From assembly GCF_001427105.1 (NCBI RefSeq), contig NZ_LMGI01000002.1, positions 854,725-918,724 of the forward strand: a stretch of 64,000 nucleotides of DNA. Reading direction: 5' to 3'. The notes under the pieces were generated by a model. That model saw nothing but the letters and a program-made list of their open reading frames with translations. It was not told the DNA's origin and did no database searches. This document shows, in pieces, positions 37,722 through 48,100 of this stretch. The number at the start of each line of letters is the position of its first letter. The first letter of the stretch is position 1. The translations under genes and the position numbers were made by a program. Source of the stretch: Sphingopyxis sp. Root154 (lineage in GTDB: Bacteria > Pseudomonadota > Alphaproteobacteria > Sphingomonadales > Sphingomonadaceae).

Positions 37722-38561
37722 TCAGCGGACGAGCTGGCTCCGCAGCCCGGGCACGGCGCGCGCGAGCGCCTGTGTGACGAGCTTGGCGGTGACCTCGGCA
37801 CCGATCTCGCCGAGGTGCGTGTAATCGAACTTGCGCGTCACCTGGCCGCGCGCGCCATCGCCGGCGATCGGCGCAGGCTCTGGCGGTGCCGGGCGCGCAG
37901 TCAGCGTCGTGCCCGCCTTCGCCGCAGCAAGTTCCTCAGCCGTCGGCGGTTCCTGCGCGAGCTTCGTCGCCGTCTCCGCGCCCATCTCCTGCGCCTGCGC
38001 AGCGCTGAGCGCGTTGAGATCGACCAGCGGCACGTCCATCGCCTTCGCGACGCCGCGCACCTGATCGGACCAGCTCGCGAGCGTGTTCCTGAGCTTGCCG
38101 TCCTTGAACTCGCGGCGCGTCAGCGGGGTGACGACCACCGGCGTCGCCCCCGCCGCCCTCACCTCTTCGACGAAGCGGCGGAGATTGGCGGGGAACTCGG
38201 TCGTCTCGTCGGTCCTGCGTTCGGATTTGCTCGACTGATCGTTGTGCGCGAACTGGATCAGCACCCAGGTGCCGCGATAGCCGGGCACCTTCGCCTCGGC
38301 GAGCGCGATGTCCCAGCCGCCTTCCTGCCGATAGCTGCGCGTGCTGCGCCCACCGCGGCCGGCGTTGAGACACGCGACCGACGATTTGACGTGGCGCGAG
38401 CAGAACGCGCCACCCCAGCCGCTGTGCGGCGCCATCGTCGAATCGCCGACCAAGATGATCTTGTATGGCTCGAGCGGCGGCGCATCGGTCCGCTCGCGGG
38501 TCTGGGCCTGCGCCCCGCTCGCGAGCAGGGCAACGACGGCCGTCGCTATGAGCCGGCGCAT
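37722..38561 (-). CDS. SGNH esterase, rhamnogalacturonan-acetylesterase (CE12)-like
   Basis: 279 residues with a signal peptide (cleavage after AQA). Block I ILVGDSTMA holds the catalytic Ser; the oxyanion Gly/Asn motifs are AGRGGRSTRSY and FAHNDQ; the Asp-His pair is in FDYTHLGE. It is an exported deacetylase of the family that removes acetyl groups from pectin. It is the last gene of the lyase operon, one base overlapping the DEH-reductase-like gene. No pectin genes are in view, so removal of O-acetyl groups from bacterial alginate is the better guess. An insert rich in Pro/Ala/Thr lies around residues 205-235. Confidence 0.86.
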   Translation of the reverse strand: MRRLIATAVVALLASGAQAQTRERTDAPPLEPYKIILVGDSTMAPHSGWGGAFCSRHVKSSVACLNAGRGGRSTRSYRQEGGWDIALAEAKVPGYRGTWVLIQFAHNDQSSKSERRTDETTEFPANLRRFVEEVRAAGATPVVVTPLTRREFKDGKLRNTLASWSDQVRGVAKAMDVPLVDLNALSAAQAQEMGAETATKLAQEPPTAEELAAAKAGTTLTARPAPPEPAPIAGDGARGQVTRKFDYTHLGEIGAEVTAKLVTQALARAVPGLRSQLVR

Positions 38562-39313
38562 CAGGAGAAGCCCAGCCCGCCGTTGATGTCGAGGCAGACG
38601 CCCGCAAGGAAGCTCGCCGCTGGCGATGCCAGATAGACGATCGTGTCGGCGACCTCGTCGGGATGGCCTTCGCGGCGCAGCGGCGTGTTGCCCGCGGTCG
38701 CGGCGCGGCCTTCGGGTTTCGAGAAAATGTCGTGGAAGCTCGTGCCGATCAGGCCGGGGCAGACGGCATTGACGCGGATGCCCTGCGGTCCGAGTTCCTT
38801 GGCCATCGAGCGCGTATAGGTCATCAGCGCGCCCTTCGCGGTCGCATAGACCGACGCACCCGGACCGCCGCCGTCGCGGCCGGCGAGCGACGACACGTTC
38901 ACGACCGCCGAACCTTCGCCGAGGAAGGGCTGCGCCGCCTGCAGCACGAGGAAGACCGATTTCAGGTTGAGCGTCATGACCTGGTCGAAGAAGGCTTCGT
39001 CCATCTCGCTCAGCGTCTTGCGCGCGATCATCCCGCCCGCGAGGTTGACGAGGATGTCGAGGCGGCCGCTGAACGCGATGCCGACCTCGTCGAGCATCGC
39101 CTTCACGGCATCGCTGTCGGTGACGTCGGCCTGGATCAGGAAGGCGTCGCCGCCCGCATCCTTGATCGTCTTCAGCGTGTCCTCGGCGGCTTCGCGGTCG
39201 CTGTTGTAATTGATCGCGACGCGGACGCCGGCGCGCGCAAGCGCGATCGATACCGATCGGCCGATGTCGCGTCCGCCGCCGGTGACGAGCGCGGTTTTCC
39301 CCTGGAGGTTCAT
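38561..39313 (-). CDS. SDR oxidoreductase, probable DEH reductase
   Basis: 250 residues, a classical SDR: TGGGRDIG for NAD(P), NLAGG, Ser in NVSSLAG and the YATAK catalytic Tyr/Lys pair. In alginate breakdown the monomer 4-deoxy-5-hexoseulose uronate (DEH) is reduced to KDG by an SDR such as A1-R of Sphingomonas. The place between the MFS transporter and esterase genes in a lyase operon fits this role, in the cytoplasm. Cofactor preference cannot be told safely from the sequence. Confidence 0.86.
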   Translation of the reverse strand: MNLQGKTALVTGGGRDIGRSVSIALARAGVRVAINYNSDREAAEDTLKTIKDAGGDAFLIQADVTDSDAVKAMLDEVGIAFSGRLDILVNLAGGMIARKTLSEMDEAFFDQVMTLNLKSVFLVLQAAQPFLGEGSAVVNVSSLAGRDGGGPGASVYATAKGALMTYTRSMAKELGPQGIRVNAVCPGLIGTSFHDIFSKPEGRAATAGNTPLRREGHPDEVADTIVYLASPAASFLAGVCLDINGGLGFS

Positions 39314-39326
39314 GTGATGCTATTCC

Positions 39327-40610
39327 TTATTCTTGGGTGTTGGTGGGTTTGGTGACGACCGGTTCGACGCGTCCGCCGATCAGCCAGAAACAGAGGAAGG
39401 AGACGGGCACGATCGCCGCGCTGAGCGCAAAGATCGGCGCGTAACTGGTCTTGGTAAGTACCGGGACGAGCCAGGTGGTGATGAGCGTGCCGGCGACCGC
39501 CGCGGTGCCGCTGATCCCCGCGAGGCTGCCTACCGCGCCGCCGCCGAAATAGTCGCTCGGCAGCGTCTGGATATTGCCGATCGCCATCTGGAAGCCGAAG
39601 AGGATGCACGCGATCAGCAGCACCGCATTGAGCGGCTCGCTCGCGCCGATCGTGAACAGCAGCGAGGGCAGCATGATCGCGCAGCCGATCGCGATGGTCA
39701 GCGTGCGCGCCTTGTGGACGCCGCCGCCCTTGCTGATGATCCGTCCCGCGAACCAGCCGCCGAACAGGCTGCCGAGCATCGCGCCGACGAAGGGCACCCA
39801 AGCGAAAAGCCCGATCTTCTTGACGTCGAAGCCGAAGGTTTCGGCGAGATAGATCGGCAGCCATGACACGAAGAGCCACCACACCGGGTCGAGGAAGAAG
39901 CGCGACAGGATGACGCCCCAGCTCTGGCGATAGCGCAGCAACTCGCCGAGCGGCACGCGGCGGCTGTCGTCTCGGCCCGCCTCGGTGCGACCGGTCAGGA
40001 TATAGTCGCGCTCTTCTTCGCTGAGCCCCGGATGCTTTTCGGGATCGGCCTTGTAGAACCAGAGCCACGGCACGAGCCAGATAAAGCCGAGCACGCCGAT
40101 GAGCAGGAAGGTGCCGTGCCAGCCGAACTGGACGAAGAGCAGCGCGATCAGCGGCGCCGAGATGATGCCGCCGAGCGAGGCACCGGCGTTGAAGATGCCT
40201 TGCGCCAGCGCGCGCTCGCGCGACGGGAACCACAAGGCGTTCGCCTTCGCCGCGCCGGGCCAGTTGCCGGCTTCGCTGATCCCGAGCGTTGCGCGCAGGA
40301 CGAGGAGCAACGGCATCGAGCGCACCAATGCATGCGCGGCGATCGACAGCGACCAGACGACGATCGAGATGGTGAAACCCATGCGGGTGCCGATCGCGTC
40401 GAAAATGCGCCCGAAGATCGACTGGCCGAAGGCGTAGAAGATCATGAAGATCGTCACCAGCAGCGCATAATCTTCCTTGGTGGCGCCGATCTCCTTCGAC
40501 ACCTCGGGCCACATCACCGCGAGCGCGTTGCGGTCGATGTAATTGATGACGGTGGCGAGCGCGATCAGCGCGATGACGCACCAGCGGAAGCGGCCCTTGA
40601 TATTGCTCAT
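39327..40610 (-). CDS. MFS transporter, sugar-acid (ExuT/GudP-like) type
   Basis: 427 residues from the ATG at 40610 that overlaps the PL17 stop (ATGA); the longer open frame upstream is inside the lyase gene. Twelve helices are predicted. Motifs are typical of the anion:cation symporter group: NYIDRNALAVMWPEVSKE near 20, GRIFDAIGTRMG near 65 and GISEAGNWPGAAK near 118. It would carry DEH or other unsaturated uronates across the inner membrane after periplasmic lyase action. Confidence 0.92.
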   Translation of the reverse strand: MSNIKGRFRWCVIALIALATVINYIDRNALAVMWPEVSKEIGATKEDYALLVTIFMIFYAFGQSIFGRIFDAIGTRMGFTISIVVWSLSIAAHALVRSMPLLLVLRATLGISEAGNWPGAAKANALWFPSRERALAQGIFNAGASLGGIISAPLIALLFVQFGWHGTFLLIGVLGFIWLVPWLWFYKADPEKHPGLSEEERDYILTGRTEAGRDDSRRVPLGELLRYRQSWGVILSRFFLDPVWWLFVSWLPIYLAETFGFDVKKIGLFAWVPFVGAMLGSLFGGWFAGRIISKGGGVHKARTLTIAIGCAIMLPSLLFTIGASEPLNAVLLIACILFGFQMAIGNIQTLPSDYFGGGAVGSLAGISGTAAVAGTLITTWLVPVLTKTSYAPIFALSAAIVPVSFLCFWLIGGRVEPVVTKPTNTQE

Positions 40611-42769
40611 TTCTTCGCTCCGGTTTTGGCGAGGTCGAGGCGGCCGACGGGGCCGGTCCAAGCAAGCGTTCGGCCGTCGACGGCGACGCTGTGTTTGGCC
40701 CCGGCGGTGACATCGTCGGCGACCGCGATGGCGATGCGGCGCCCGTCGACGAAGGTGATCAGGACCAGATCGACGCCCTTCTCCTTGCGATGCTCGAGCG
40801 CCGTCACGCGCGCGCTGCTCGCAACGACCGTCTCGGCCGACGCGTCGTACGCGCCGTGCGGTTCGAGCAGGCTGACGAAGCTGGCGTTCGCCGCACCATC
40901 GACGCGCTGGATTAGTGCGGGTTCGCGCCGCAGGTTGAATTCGGGATCGTTCGCACCGCTTTCGGCGACGATGAAGCGCGCGCCTGCAGGCGGAAGCATA
41001 TGATAGCTGTAGAAACGGCTGCCCTGCATCCACGTCAGCCGTGCCTTGCCCGCCTTCGTGCCTTCGCCGTCAACCCACAGATGCTCATATCCATTCGCCT
41101 TGCCCAGCACCGGCCGCTCGGCGAGCTTTCGGTCGAACGCGATGTCGCTGTCGATGATCTGCCCCGAAAAATGCAGCGACAGGTCATAACGATGCCTGCC
41201 GCTGCCAGTCCCGTGGAGGATATCGAGCGTTAGGGGATTGGCGAGGCCGTCGACCTCGACCAGCAAGAGCGCGCGGCGGATTTTGACATCCTTATACGCG
41301 GCGTCGATTTCGCCGATCGCGTAGCGCGTCGGGCCTTCGAGCGACGCCGCGAGCTGGCGCGTCCCCGATTTTTCGCCGGCCTTCCAGTCGCCTGCGAAGT
41401 GGCTTTGTTCATCGACGACCAGCGTGTTGTGCGCGATCGTCGCACTCGCCCAGCTGTCGTTTTCGGGGAGGTAGCGCCCGCCGCGCTTTGCTTCGACATT
41501 GAGGAAGCGCGCGGCGCCATAATCGGTCACGACCGCGCCGGTCTCGTCATAATAGAGCCAGCCGAGCCGGTCGAAATGGCCGTGCCCCATGCCCTGCACC
41601 GTATTCTTCGCAACAAGCAGCGGCCCGGTGGGATCGGCTTTCGTCCGCAGCAGGACGAGTGCACCGTCTTTGCCATCGGGGCCATCGGAGAGCAGCCGAG
41701 AGCCGAACGGCCACGGCTTGGCCTTGCCCGCGGCGAGGTCGGCGGACATCGCCTGCCCGGCTGGCGTCAGCACGGTGCGGCCCTGCCAGTCGGCGATCGA
41801 CAGGAAGGTCGGATCCTTCGTCGCGCCATAGGCGATGGCGACGGCGTGATAGAGTTCCTCGGTGCGCAGGCTCTTGTCGGGCATCGCGTCGTTGATCGGC
41901 AGGAAATAGCCGTCGTGCGTCACATCGATCGCGGTGCGGATCGCCTTCAGGACGATGCCGTCGCGATAGTCGAAAATCTTGCGATCCGGATCATTCGCCG
42001 CAATCGCCGCCGCGAAGACGACGAAGGGTTGCAGCGCATAGCGCTGATAATAAGGCCCTTCGGCATAATAGCCGTCGGGCGAAAAGAGCAGGTCGAGCTG
42101 GCGCAGGAAACCCGCCTTGCCGCTCTTGTCGAGCCCGAGCAGCGCCTTCTCGACAAGGTCGCGGTCGCCGAGCAGATAGCCCGACAGGCCGACCCCGGCA
42201 GCAGCCCAAGTCGCATGATTGTGGATGCGGTTGATGACCTCGGGTGAGCCGTCGGACAGGAAATGCGCCATCGGGCGGATGACATTGTCGTCGATCCGCT
42301 TGCGGTCGGCGGCGGACAGCGCATCGCGAATTTCGGCATAACCCTGCACCGCATTCACGAGGAAGACGCTGTCGTTGAGGCTCTGCCAGAACAGCCGGCC
42401 GGGAACCTGGTTCGACGCCGCAGGATGCGGCCCAAGCTTCGGATAGAGGTCGGCATAGGCGAGCAGCAGGTCGCGGACATGGTCGCGATAACGGACGTCG
42501 CCGGTCAGGCGATAAAGCTGGCCGCCCTCGAAGATCGTACGATAATTGCGCTTATGCTGTTCGTGGGTGAAGCCGCCGCCGGGGTCCTTCGGCACGGGCA
42601 CGTTGATGCCCGCCTTGATCGACGCCTCGACGCCCGCCTTGGCGCGCTCGATCTCGGCAGAGAATAACGGCGCGAACGCCTGCGACGAAGCGGCTGGCGG
42701 CGTCTGTGCGAAAACGGGGATGGCCGGAAGCGCGGCCGCGGCGAGGAGAAGTGCGATGGCCCGGGTCAC
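40607..42769 (-). CDS. PL17 exolytic oligoalginate lyase
   Basis: 720 residues from a GTG (42769) that overlaps the PL6 stop (GTGA), beginning the signal peptide VTRAIALLLAAAALPAIPVFA. The alpha/alpha-toroid domain (about 30-370) has the catalytic Asn-His in IHNHATW (184-185) and Tyr in EGPYYQRY (240-241), matching the PL17 lyase Alg17c arrangement. The C-terminal heparinase-II/III-like beta-sheet domain (about 380-700) has GHGHFDRLGW. It cleaves alginate oligomers to DEH monomers in the periplasm. An apparent earlier ATG would lie inside the PL6 gene. Confidence 0.94.
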   Translation of the reverse strand: MTRAIALLLAAAALPAIPVFAQTPPAASSQAFAPLFSAEIERAKAGVEASIKAGINVPVPKDPGGGFTHEQHKRNYRTIFEGGQLYRLTGDVRYRDHVRDLLLAYADLYPKLGPHPAASNQVPGRLFWQSLNDSVFLVNAVQGYAEIRDALSAADRKRIDDNVIRPMAHFLSDGSPEVINRIHNHATWAAAGVGLSGYLLGDRDLVEKALLGLDKSGKAGFLRQLDLLFSPDGYYAEGPYYQRYALQPFVVFAAAIAANDPDRKIFDYRDGIVLKAIRTAIDVTHDGYFLPINDAMPDKSLRTEELYHAVAIAYGATKDPTFLSIADWQGRTVLTPAGQAMSADLAAGKAKPWPFGSRLLSDGPDGKDGALVLLRTKADPTGPLLVAKNTVQGMGHGHFDRLGWLYYDETGAVVTDYGAARFLNVEAKRGGRYLPENDSWASATIAHNTLVVDEQSHFAGDWKAGEKSGTRQLAASLEGPTRYAIGEIDAAYKDVKIRRALLLVEVDGLANPLTLDILHGTGSGRHRYDLSLHFSGQIIDSDIAFDRKLAERPVLGKANGYEHLWVDGEGTKAGKARLTWMQGSRFYSYHMLPPAGARFIVAESGANDPEFNLRREPALIQRVDGAANASFVSLLEPHGAYDASAETVVASSARVTALEHRKEKGVDLVLITFVDGRRIAIAVADDVTAGAKHSVAVDGRTLAWTGPVGRLDLAKTGAKK

Positions 42770-44979
42770 GGCCGCGCCTCCACGACATTGCCAACGATCT
42801 GACCGCGTGGCGGCCCTTTCCACGCGAGTTCCTCGATCCGCGGCGCGGGCGTCGCGACAAAGGCGTTCGACGCGATCCGCGTTTCGGGAGCGCCGACCGA
42901 ATGAATGACAAGGATGCCATCCGACTTGGCGAAATTATTCTGCACGATATCGGCGTGCTGTGCGCCCGAGATACGCAGCGATGCGCCGTCCCGGCCGCTG
43001 CCCGCGACGCTCGATCCGGTCATCGCGAACCAAGGGCCGAAAGTGCTTTCGTCGGTGCCCTTGCGCAAGAGGTCGGCGATCATCGCGACGCGCGCGAAGC
43101 GGCTACCGCTGATCGTCAGCCGCTCCATCGGATACCAGCCTCTGGGTTCCTGTTCGCCGGTCGCGACAACGACGACGCCCATCTCCGCGAAGTCGCTGTT
43201 CTGGATCGTCACATCGTCAGCGAAGGTGCCCGGCACCATGGCAATGCCATCGAGACGGCCCTTGCCGGGGCCGCGCACCGACACGCCATCGAGCGCGACG
43301 CTGTAGTTAGGAGCGACGCCGCCCGCGACTGCGATCAGCGCGCCGTCGCCGGGCGCACCGCTCGCATCGACCGCGAGATTTTTGAGGCGTAATCCGCCGC
43401 CGCCCTCGATCCGGGCAAGGCTCGACGTGACGCGTAGCACGGGCTTCGCGTCCGTCGCGCCCGCGATGGTCAGCCGATGCCGCACGGTCAGCGGCGCCGC
43501 GATGTCATAGGTGCCGGTCGCGAGCGTCAGCGTATCACCCGCCTTCGCATCGGCGACCGCATCTGCGAGCGACGCGCCCGCCGCGAGCGGCCGCTTGCTG
43601 CCGCTGCCGAATGCCGCTTCGGGGGCGTCACCGCGATACCAGCTCGCACCGACTTCACCTCGCGTAACCGGCTTCAGGTCACGCGGCGCGCCGACCGCGG
43701 CAAGCGCCGGATCGGCCGGGTAAAGCAGACCGTTGGCGGCGCGTTCGAGCACCACGTCGCGCTGTTCGACTCCCGCGCCTAGCAGCGGCTTGGCGACCTT
43801 CGCCTCGACATTGCCCGCGAGCGCGATGCCACCGATCTCGCCCTCGGCACGGAACGGATCCTGCCCCTTGGCGCCGACGATCAGATTGCGCTCGAACCTG
43901 CTGTCCGCCGGTGCGGCCGAGCGTTCGGCGTCAGCACCCGCGGCCAAGGTGATGCGCGCGCTGTCGATGATGCTGTTGCCCTCGATCCGCGCATTCGCGA
44001 CCTGGTGGTAACGGTTGATCACCGAATTGGGCACGCCGTTCATCACGCTGATCGCGCTTTTGAACGAGGTGCCAGCGAGACCCTCGGAATAGTTGCTCCG
44101 TACGATCTGGTCGCGGTTGATCACGCGCACACCGCCGGTGTCGGGCACGCCCTTACCAAGGAAGATGTTCCGTTCGACGAGGTTGCCGTTGCCGTGGCGC
44201 AGCACGATGGCGCCCTGTGCTTCGAGTATCAGATTTTCGCGGATGATGTTGCCGCCCGATTTGATCGAGACGATCTCGACCTCGCCGCTGGTGCGGTCGA
44301 AAATATTGCGTTCGATGATCGTGTTCGAGGCCGAGAGCGATTCCTCGCTGGTGCCGATGCGGATCGTCTCGCCGCCGTTCGAGCCGAGCGGCGGGCGCGG
44401 GCCGAAATAATTATGATCGATGCGGTGGCGGTTATCGAGCGGGTCGCCGGCGCGGCGGATCACCGCGAGCGTCACGCCGCTGTTCGTCTTGCCCTCGAAA
44501 TGCGAATGATCGACGCGATTGCCGGTGCCATAGAGCGCGACCCAGATGTCCTCGGCGCGGCGATCGGCCTTGCTGTAACCGTCGACGACGACTTCGGTGA
44601 CGCGCGTGTCGGTCGCGAGCGTCTTTGAATCGCGGCGGAAGCTGATCACCTCACCGGTCGGGCTGGCGCCATTTTTGAAGACAAGGCCGGAAACGAGCAG
44701 GTTCTGACCACCGATGCGCAGGTTCGACTGTCCGGTGAGAAGCACTTTGCCCTTCGTCTGCGCGGTCAGCGTGATCGGCTTGGCGGCGCTGCCATGGCCA
44801 GTGAAGACGATCTGGAAATCGCGCCATTCGCCATCGGCGAGGATGATCGTGTCCCCCGGCTGCGCCTTTTTCACCGCCGCACTATACTGCGCTTGATCAG
44901 CCACGAGCATATCACGCGCCAATGCCGGATGCGCCATCGAGGCCAGCATCGCTACCGTCAAAACCGCCCTTATCTGCAC
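42766..44979 (-). CDS. PL6 alginate lyase with two beta-helix domains
   Basis: 737 residues from a GTG start with GAGG five bases before it. A signal peptide (cleavage after ALA) precedes a right-handed beta-helix domain with the PL6 active site: Glu233, Glu235, Lys240 and Arg261 in SGEVEIVSIKSGGN and IVLRHGN. The Lys-Arg spacing of 21 equals that of the family member AlyGC. The second beta-helix domain (about 460-737) is the usual add-on of large PL6 enzymes. It degrades alginate in the periplasm or at the surface. It is the first gene of the lyase operon. Confidence 0.95.
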   Translation of the reverse strand: MQIRAVLTVAMLASMAHPALARDMLVADQAQYSAAVKKAQPGDTIILADGEWRDFQIVFTGHGSAAKPITLTAQTKGKVLLTGQSNLRIGGQNLLVSGLVFKNGASPTGEVISFRRDSKTLATDTRVTEVVVDGYSKADRRAEDIWVALYGTGNRVDHSHFEGKTNSGVTLAVIRRAGDPLDNRHRIDHNYFGPRPPLGSNGGETIRIGTSEESLSASNTIIERNIFDRTSGEVEIVSIKSGGNIIRENLILEAQGAIVLRHGNGNLVERNIFLGKGVPDTGGVRVINRDQIVRSNYSEGLAGTSFKSAISVMNGVPNSVINRYHQVANARIEGNSIIDSARITLAAGADAERSAAPADSRFERNLIVGAKGQDPFRAEGEIGGIALAGNVEAKVAKPLLGAGVEQRDVVLERAANGLLYPADPALAAVGAPRDLKPVTRGEVGASWYRGDAPEAAFGSGSKRPLAAGASLADAVADAKAGDTLTLATGTYDIAAPLTVRHRLTIAGATDAKPVLRVTSSLARIEGGGGLRLKNLAVDASGAPGDGALIAVAGGVAPNYSVALDGVSVRGPGKGRLDGIAMVPGTFADDVTIQNSDFAEMGVVVVATGEQEPRGWYPMERLTISGSRFARVAMIADLLRKGTDESTFGPWFAMTGSSVAGSGRDGASLRISGAQHADIVQNNFAKSDGILVIHSVGAPETRIASNAFVATPAPRIEELAWKGPPRGQIVGNVVEARP

Positions 44980-45015
44980 TGCGCCTCACCCTTTTTATGA
45001 TTCTTGCTCATTGGA

Positions 45016-45072
45016 CTATACAAGAGGTAGGACAATATCAACCGGTTTGCGGTATACAACACGGGTTGACAT
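45016..45072. promoter_or_regulatory. Candidate GntR operators, sites P and C, in the PL6/receptor divergent promoter
   Basis: Two copies of the bipartite motif lie in the 146-bp gap. Site P (45016-45035) reads TTGTCCTACC...TTGTATAG on the minus strand toward PL6. Site C (45051-45072) reads ATGTCAACC...TTGTATACC on the minus strand; its other strand includes TTGACA, a possible -35 box of the plus-strand receptor. TGGTCTGACAA follows at 45075-45085, which fits the FadR-type TNGTNNNACNA pattern. Confidence 0.6.
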
Positions 45073-45125
45073 ATTGGTCTGACAAAGCGAGCTTCTCTCC
45101 AAACAAGATCAACAGGGAGAGTGGG

Positions 45126-48100
45126 ATGATTCGGGGCAGCATCGTTCGCGCATCGGGCGCCGGCAAAGTTAACCTTGCGGCGGCGCTGCTCGGCACCACA
45201 GCGCTGGCGATGCTTGGCAGCCCCGTTTTTGCGCAGGACACCACCGCACAGGATAGCACGACAGCCACCGCCGATGAGACAGGTGATGATGCGATCGTCG
45301 TGACGGGCATTCGCAGCTCCCTTGCCACCGCGCTGGGCGAAAAGCGCGCCACCGACAATATCGTCGAGGTCATTCAGGCCGAGGATATCGGCAAACTGCC
45401 CGACCAGAACCTCGCCGAAGTGCTGGAAAATGTCACCGGGGTTCAGATCACGCGACAAGCCGGCGTCGGCAACGCGGTGCAGATCCGCGGCACCGACGCG
45501 AACCGCACCGAGATCAACGGCGTTTCGACCGTAGGATCGGGCGCCGGCCGTTCGGGCATCAGCTTCGAGGATTTGCCCGCCGCGCTGATCGCCTCGGTCG
45601 AGGTCACCAAGGTTCCGACCGCGCAGACGATCGAAGGATCGGTCGGCGGCACGATCAATCTCCGCACGATCCGCCCGCTCGATCTCAAGGAACCGCTGAT
45701 CGCCGCGCGCGCGCAGATGGAAAACAGCGATCTGTCGAAATCGACCCTGCCGCGACTGTCGGCGACGCTCGGCAACCGGTGGGACACCGGCATCGGCGAA
45801 ATCGGTATCGTGCTGAGCGGCAGTTACGCGCGGCAGGATGTCGCGTCGTTCAAGCCGCGCGTCGACCGCGACGCGCTCGTCATGCCGGGCTCGGGCCCGA
45901 GCGCAGAGGCGTTTCCCTTCCTGCGCATCCAGTTCCTGCAACAGGGGCTCGAGAATTACGAATATGAGACGTACAACGGCACGGCCGCGCTCGAATGGAA
46001 ACCGAATGACGATCTGAAATTCTATTTCGACGCGACGCTGAACAACCAGCGCCGCGGGCAGCAGAGCCACCGCGTCCAGATTTCGGGCACCGCGACGCCG
46101 TCGGTTGTCGACGCGATGAACAACACCGATTTCGAGACGGTCGATTTCGGGCGGCTCGACGGACCGAATGGCCCCATCGATCTGGGCAGCGTTCAGGCTG
46201 CGGTGGCCGGCACCATCGGCATCGGCGGCACGACCGGAAGCGTGATCGACCCGAATCTTCGGACGTCGAGCGACACCGGCGCGCGCGTTACCAAAAGCCG
46301 CGTCTTCGATCTGGGGACCGATTGGCAGGCGACCGACAATTTGAAGGTGCGCGCCGAAGTATCGCTGTCGACCTCGAAATCCGACTTCCCGAACTTCTCG
46401 ACGACGCTCGATTTCATCAATCCGAATGGCCCCCAGCCAGTGATCGGGCGCAGCATCGACAATGGCGTGCCGATCGAATTCGACCTGCGCGGCGGCACGC
46501 TGCAATTCGGCATCGATCAGGCGAGCCCCTTTGCGCCGACGACGGCGCAATTGCTCGACCCCGCGAACTATCAGCTGCAGCAGGTCACGCAGGGCGCCAA
46601 TTCGACCGACAATGAGGAAAGGGCGGCGCGCCTCGATTTCTCTTACGACACGACCAACCTCAACCCCTTCGTCACGTCGCTCGATTTCGGCTATCGCTGG
46701 AACCGGACATCGGCCGAGAACAGCGAATTTTCGAACAATGTCAGCCTGACCAACACAACCAGCGCGTGGAACCGGCCATCGGGCGACCTGTTTTCGGATG
46801 TCCTGATTCCGGGGCCCAGCAACTTCAATGCGGCCGACAAGCGCAGGCTCTATTTCCCCGATTTCCTGCTGATCGACGGCGGCCTGTCCTTCCGCGACCC
46901 GGCGAAGGTGCTGGAATCGCTGAACAAGGCAATTGCGGCGAGCAACGCGGCGCGGACGCAGGGCCCCGCTGTCGCGTCGCTTGCGACCCCGACCGAATCT
47001 TTCGCCGGTTTCTTCAGCATCAAGGAAACGACGAACGCCGCCTATTTCCAGGCCAATATGGAAGGCGAAATTGCCGGCATGCCGGTGCGCGGCAACGCGG
47101 GTTTCCGCTGGCTGCACACCAGGCTGTCGTCGACGGGCAACAATATCGCGAATGGCGCGATCACGGGGCAGACGGTCGCGAAGAGTTCGTATAATTTCCT
47201 GCTGCCGCGCTTCAGCCTCGTCCTCGAGCCGGCCGACAAGCTGGTCGTGCGTGCGGGCATCGCGCGCGACATTCGCCGTCCGAACTTCGACACGCTGTCG
47301 ACGTCCTTCTCCTTTGGCACCGGCGCGAACACACCGGTCGCGGTGGGCAACCCCGATCTTGTCCCCGAAGCGGTGTGGTCGTTCGATCTGTCGGGCGAAT
47401 ATTATTTCGCGCCGTCGAGCCTGATCAGCATCGGCTTCTTCCACAAAAGTCGCACGAACCTGTTCGCGCAGCGGCAGGAAGACCCGGCGCCCAATCTCGA
47501 TGCGAACGGCAATCTCAACATTTCGATCGATCCGGCCTGCCCCGGCGGCGGCATCTACAATCCGATCGCCAACCGCAACATCAACAACCCGATTCAGGGC
47601 GTCGGCATCTGCGTCCCGCGCAGCTCGACCTTCAACGTTCCCGGAACCACGACGCAAACCGGCGTCGAGGTCGCGTTCCAGCACGATCTTTCGGCATGGG
47701 AAGACACGCTCGGTTTTGCGTCGGGCTTCGGCGTCATCGGCAACTTCACCTATCAGAAGGCGGGCGGCTCGGCGCGCGAATATCGCGCCGCCGATGGCCC
47801 GCGGACGGTGTTCACCCAGCTCGGCTATCCGGGTTCGCAGGACCTGATCTCGCTGACGAACCTGTCGAAATATGCCTATAATGCGACGCTGTTTTACGAC
47901 AAATACGGGCTGAACGCGCGCCTGCGCTACACGTGGCGCTCCAGCTATGTGTCGAACGATCCGTTCTTTTTCGGGCTACCGCTGATCAACGGCGCACGCG
48001 GGCAGCTCAACGCGAGCATCAACTACGACATCACGGAGAATATCAATGTCGGGGTCGAAGGCATCAACCTGCTGCGCGGCGATCAGAACCAATATTGCGT

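Noticed and set aside
44970..47684. 904-residue open frame on the minus strand
   Set aside because: It lies antisense to a clear TonB receptor gene, is Arg/Asp/Val-rich and has no domain pattern; a high-GC shadow frame.
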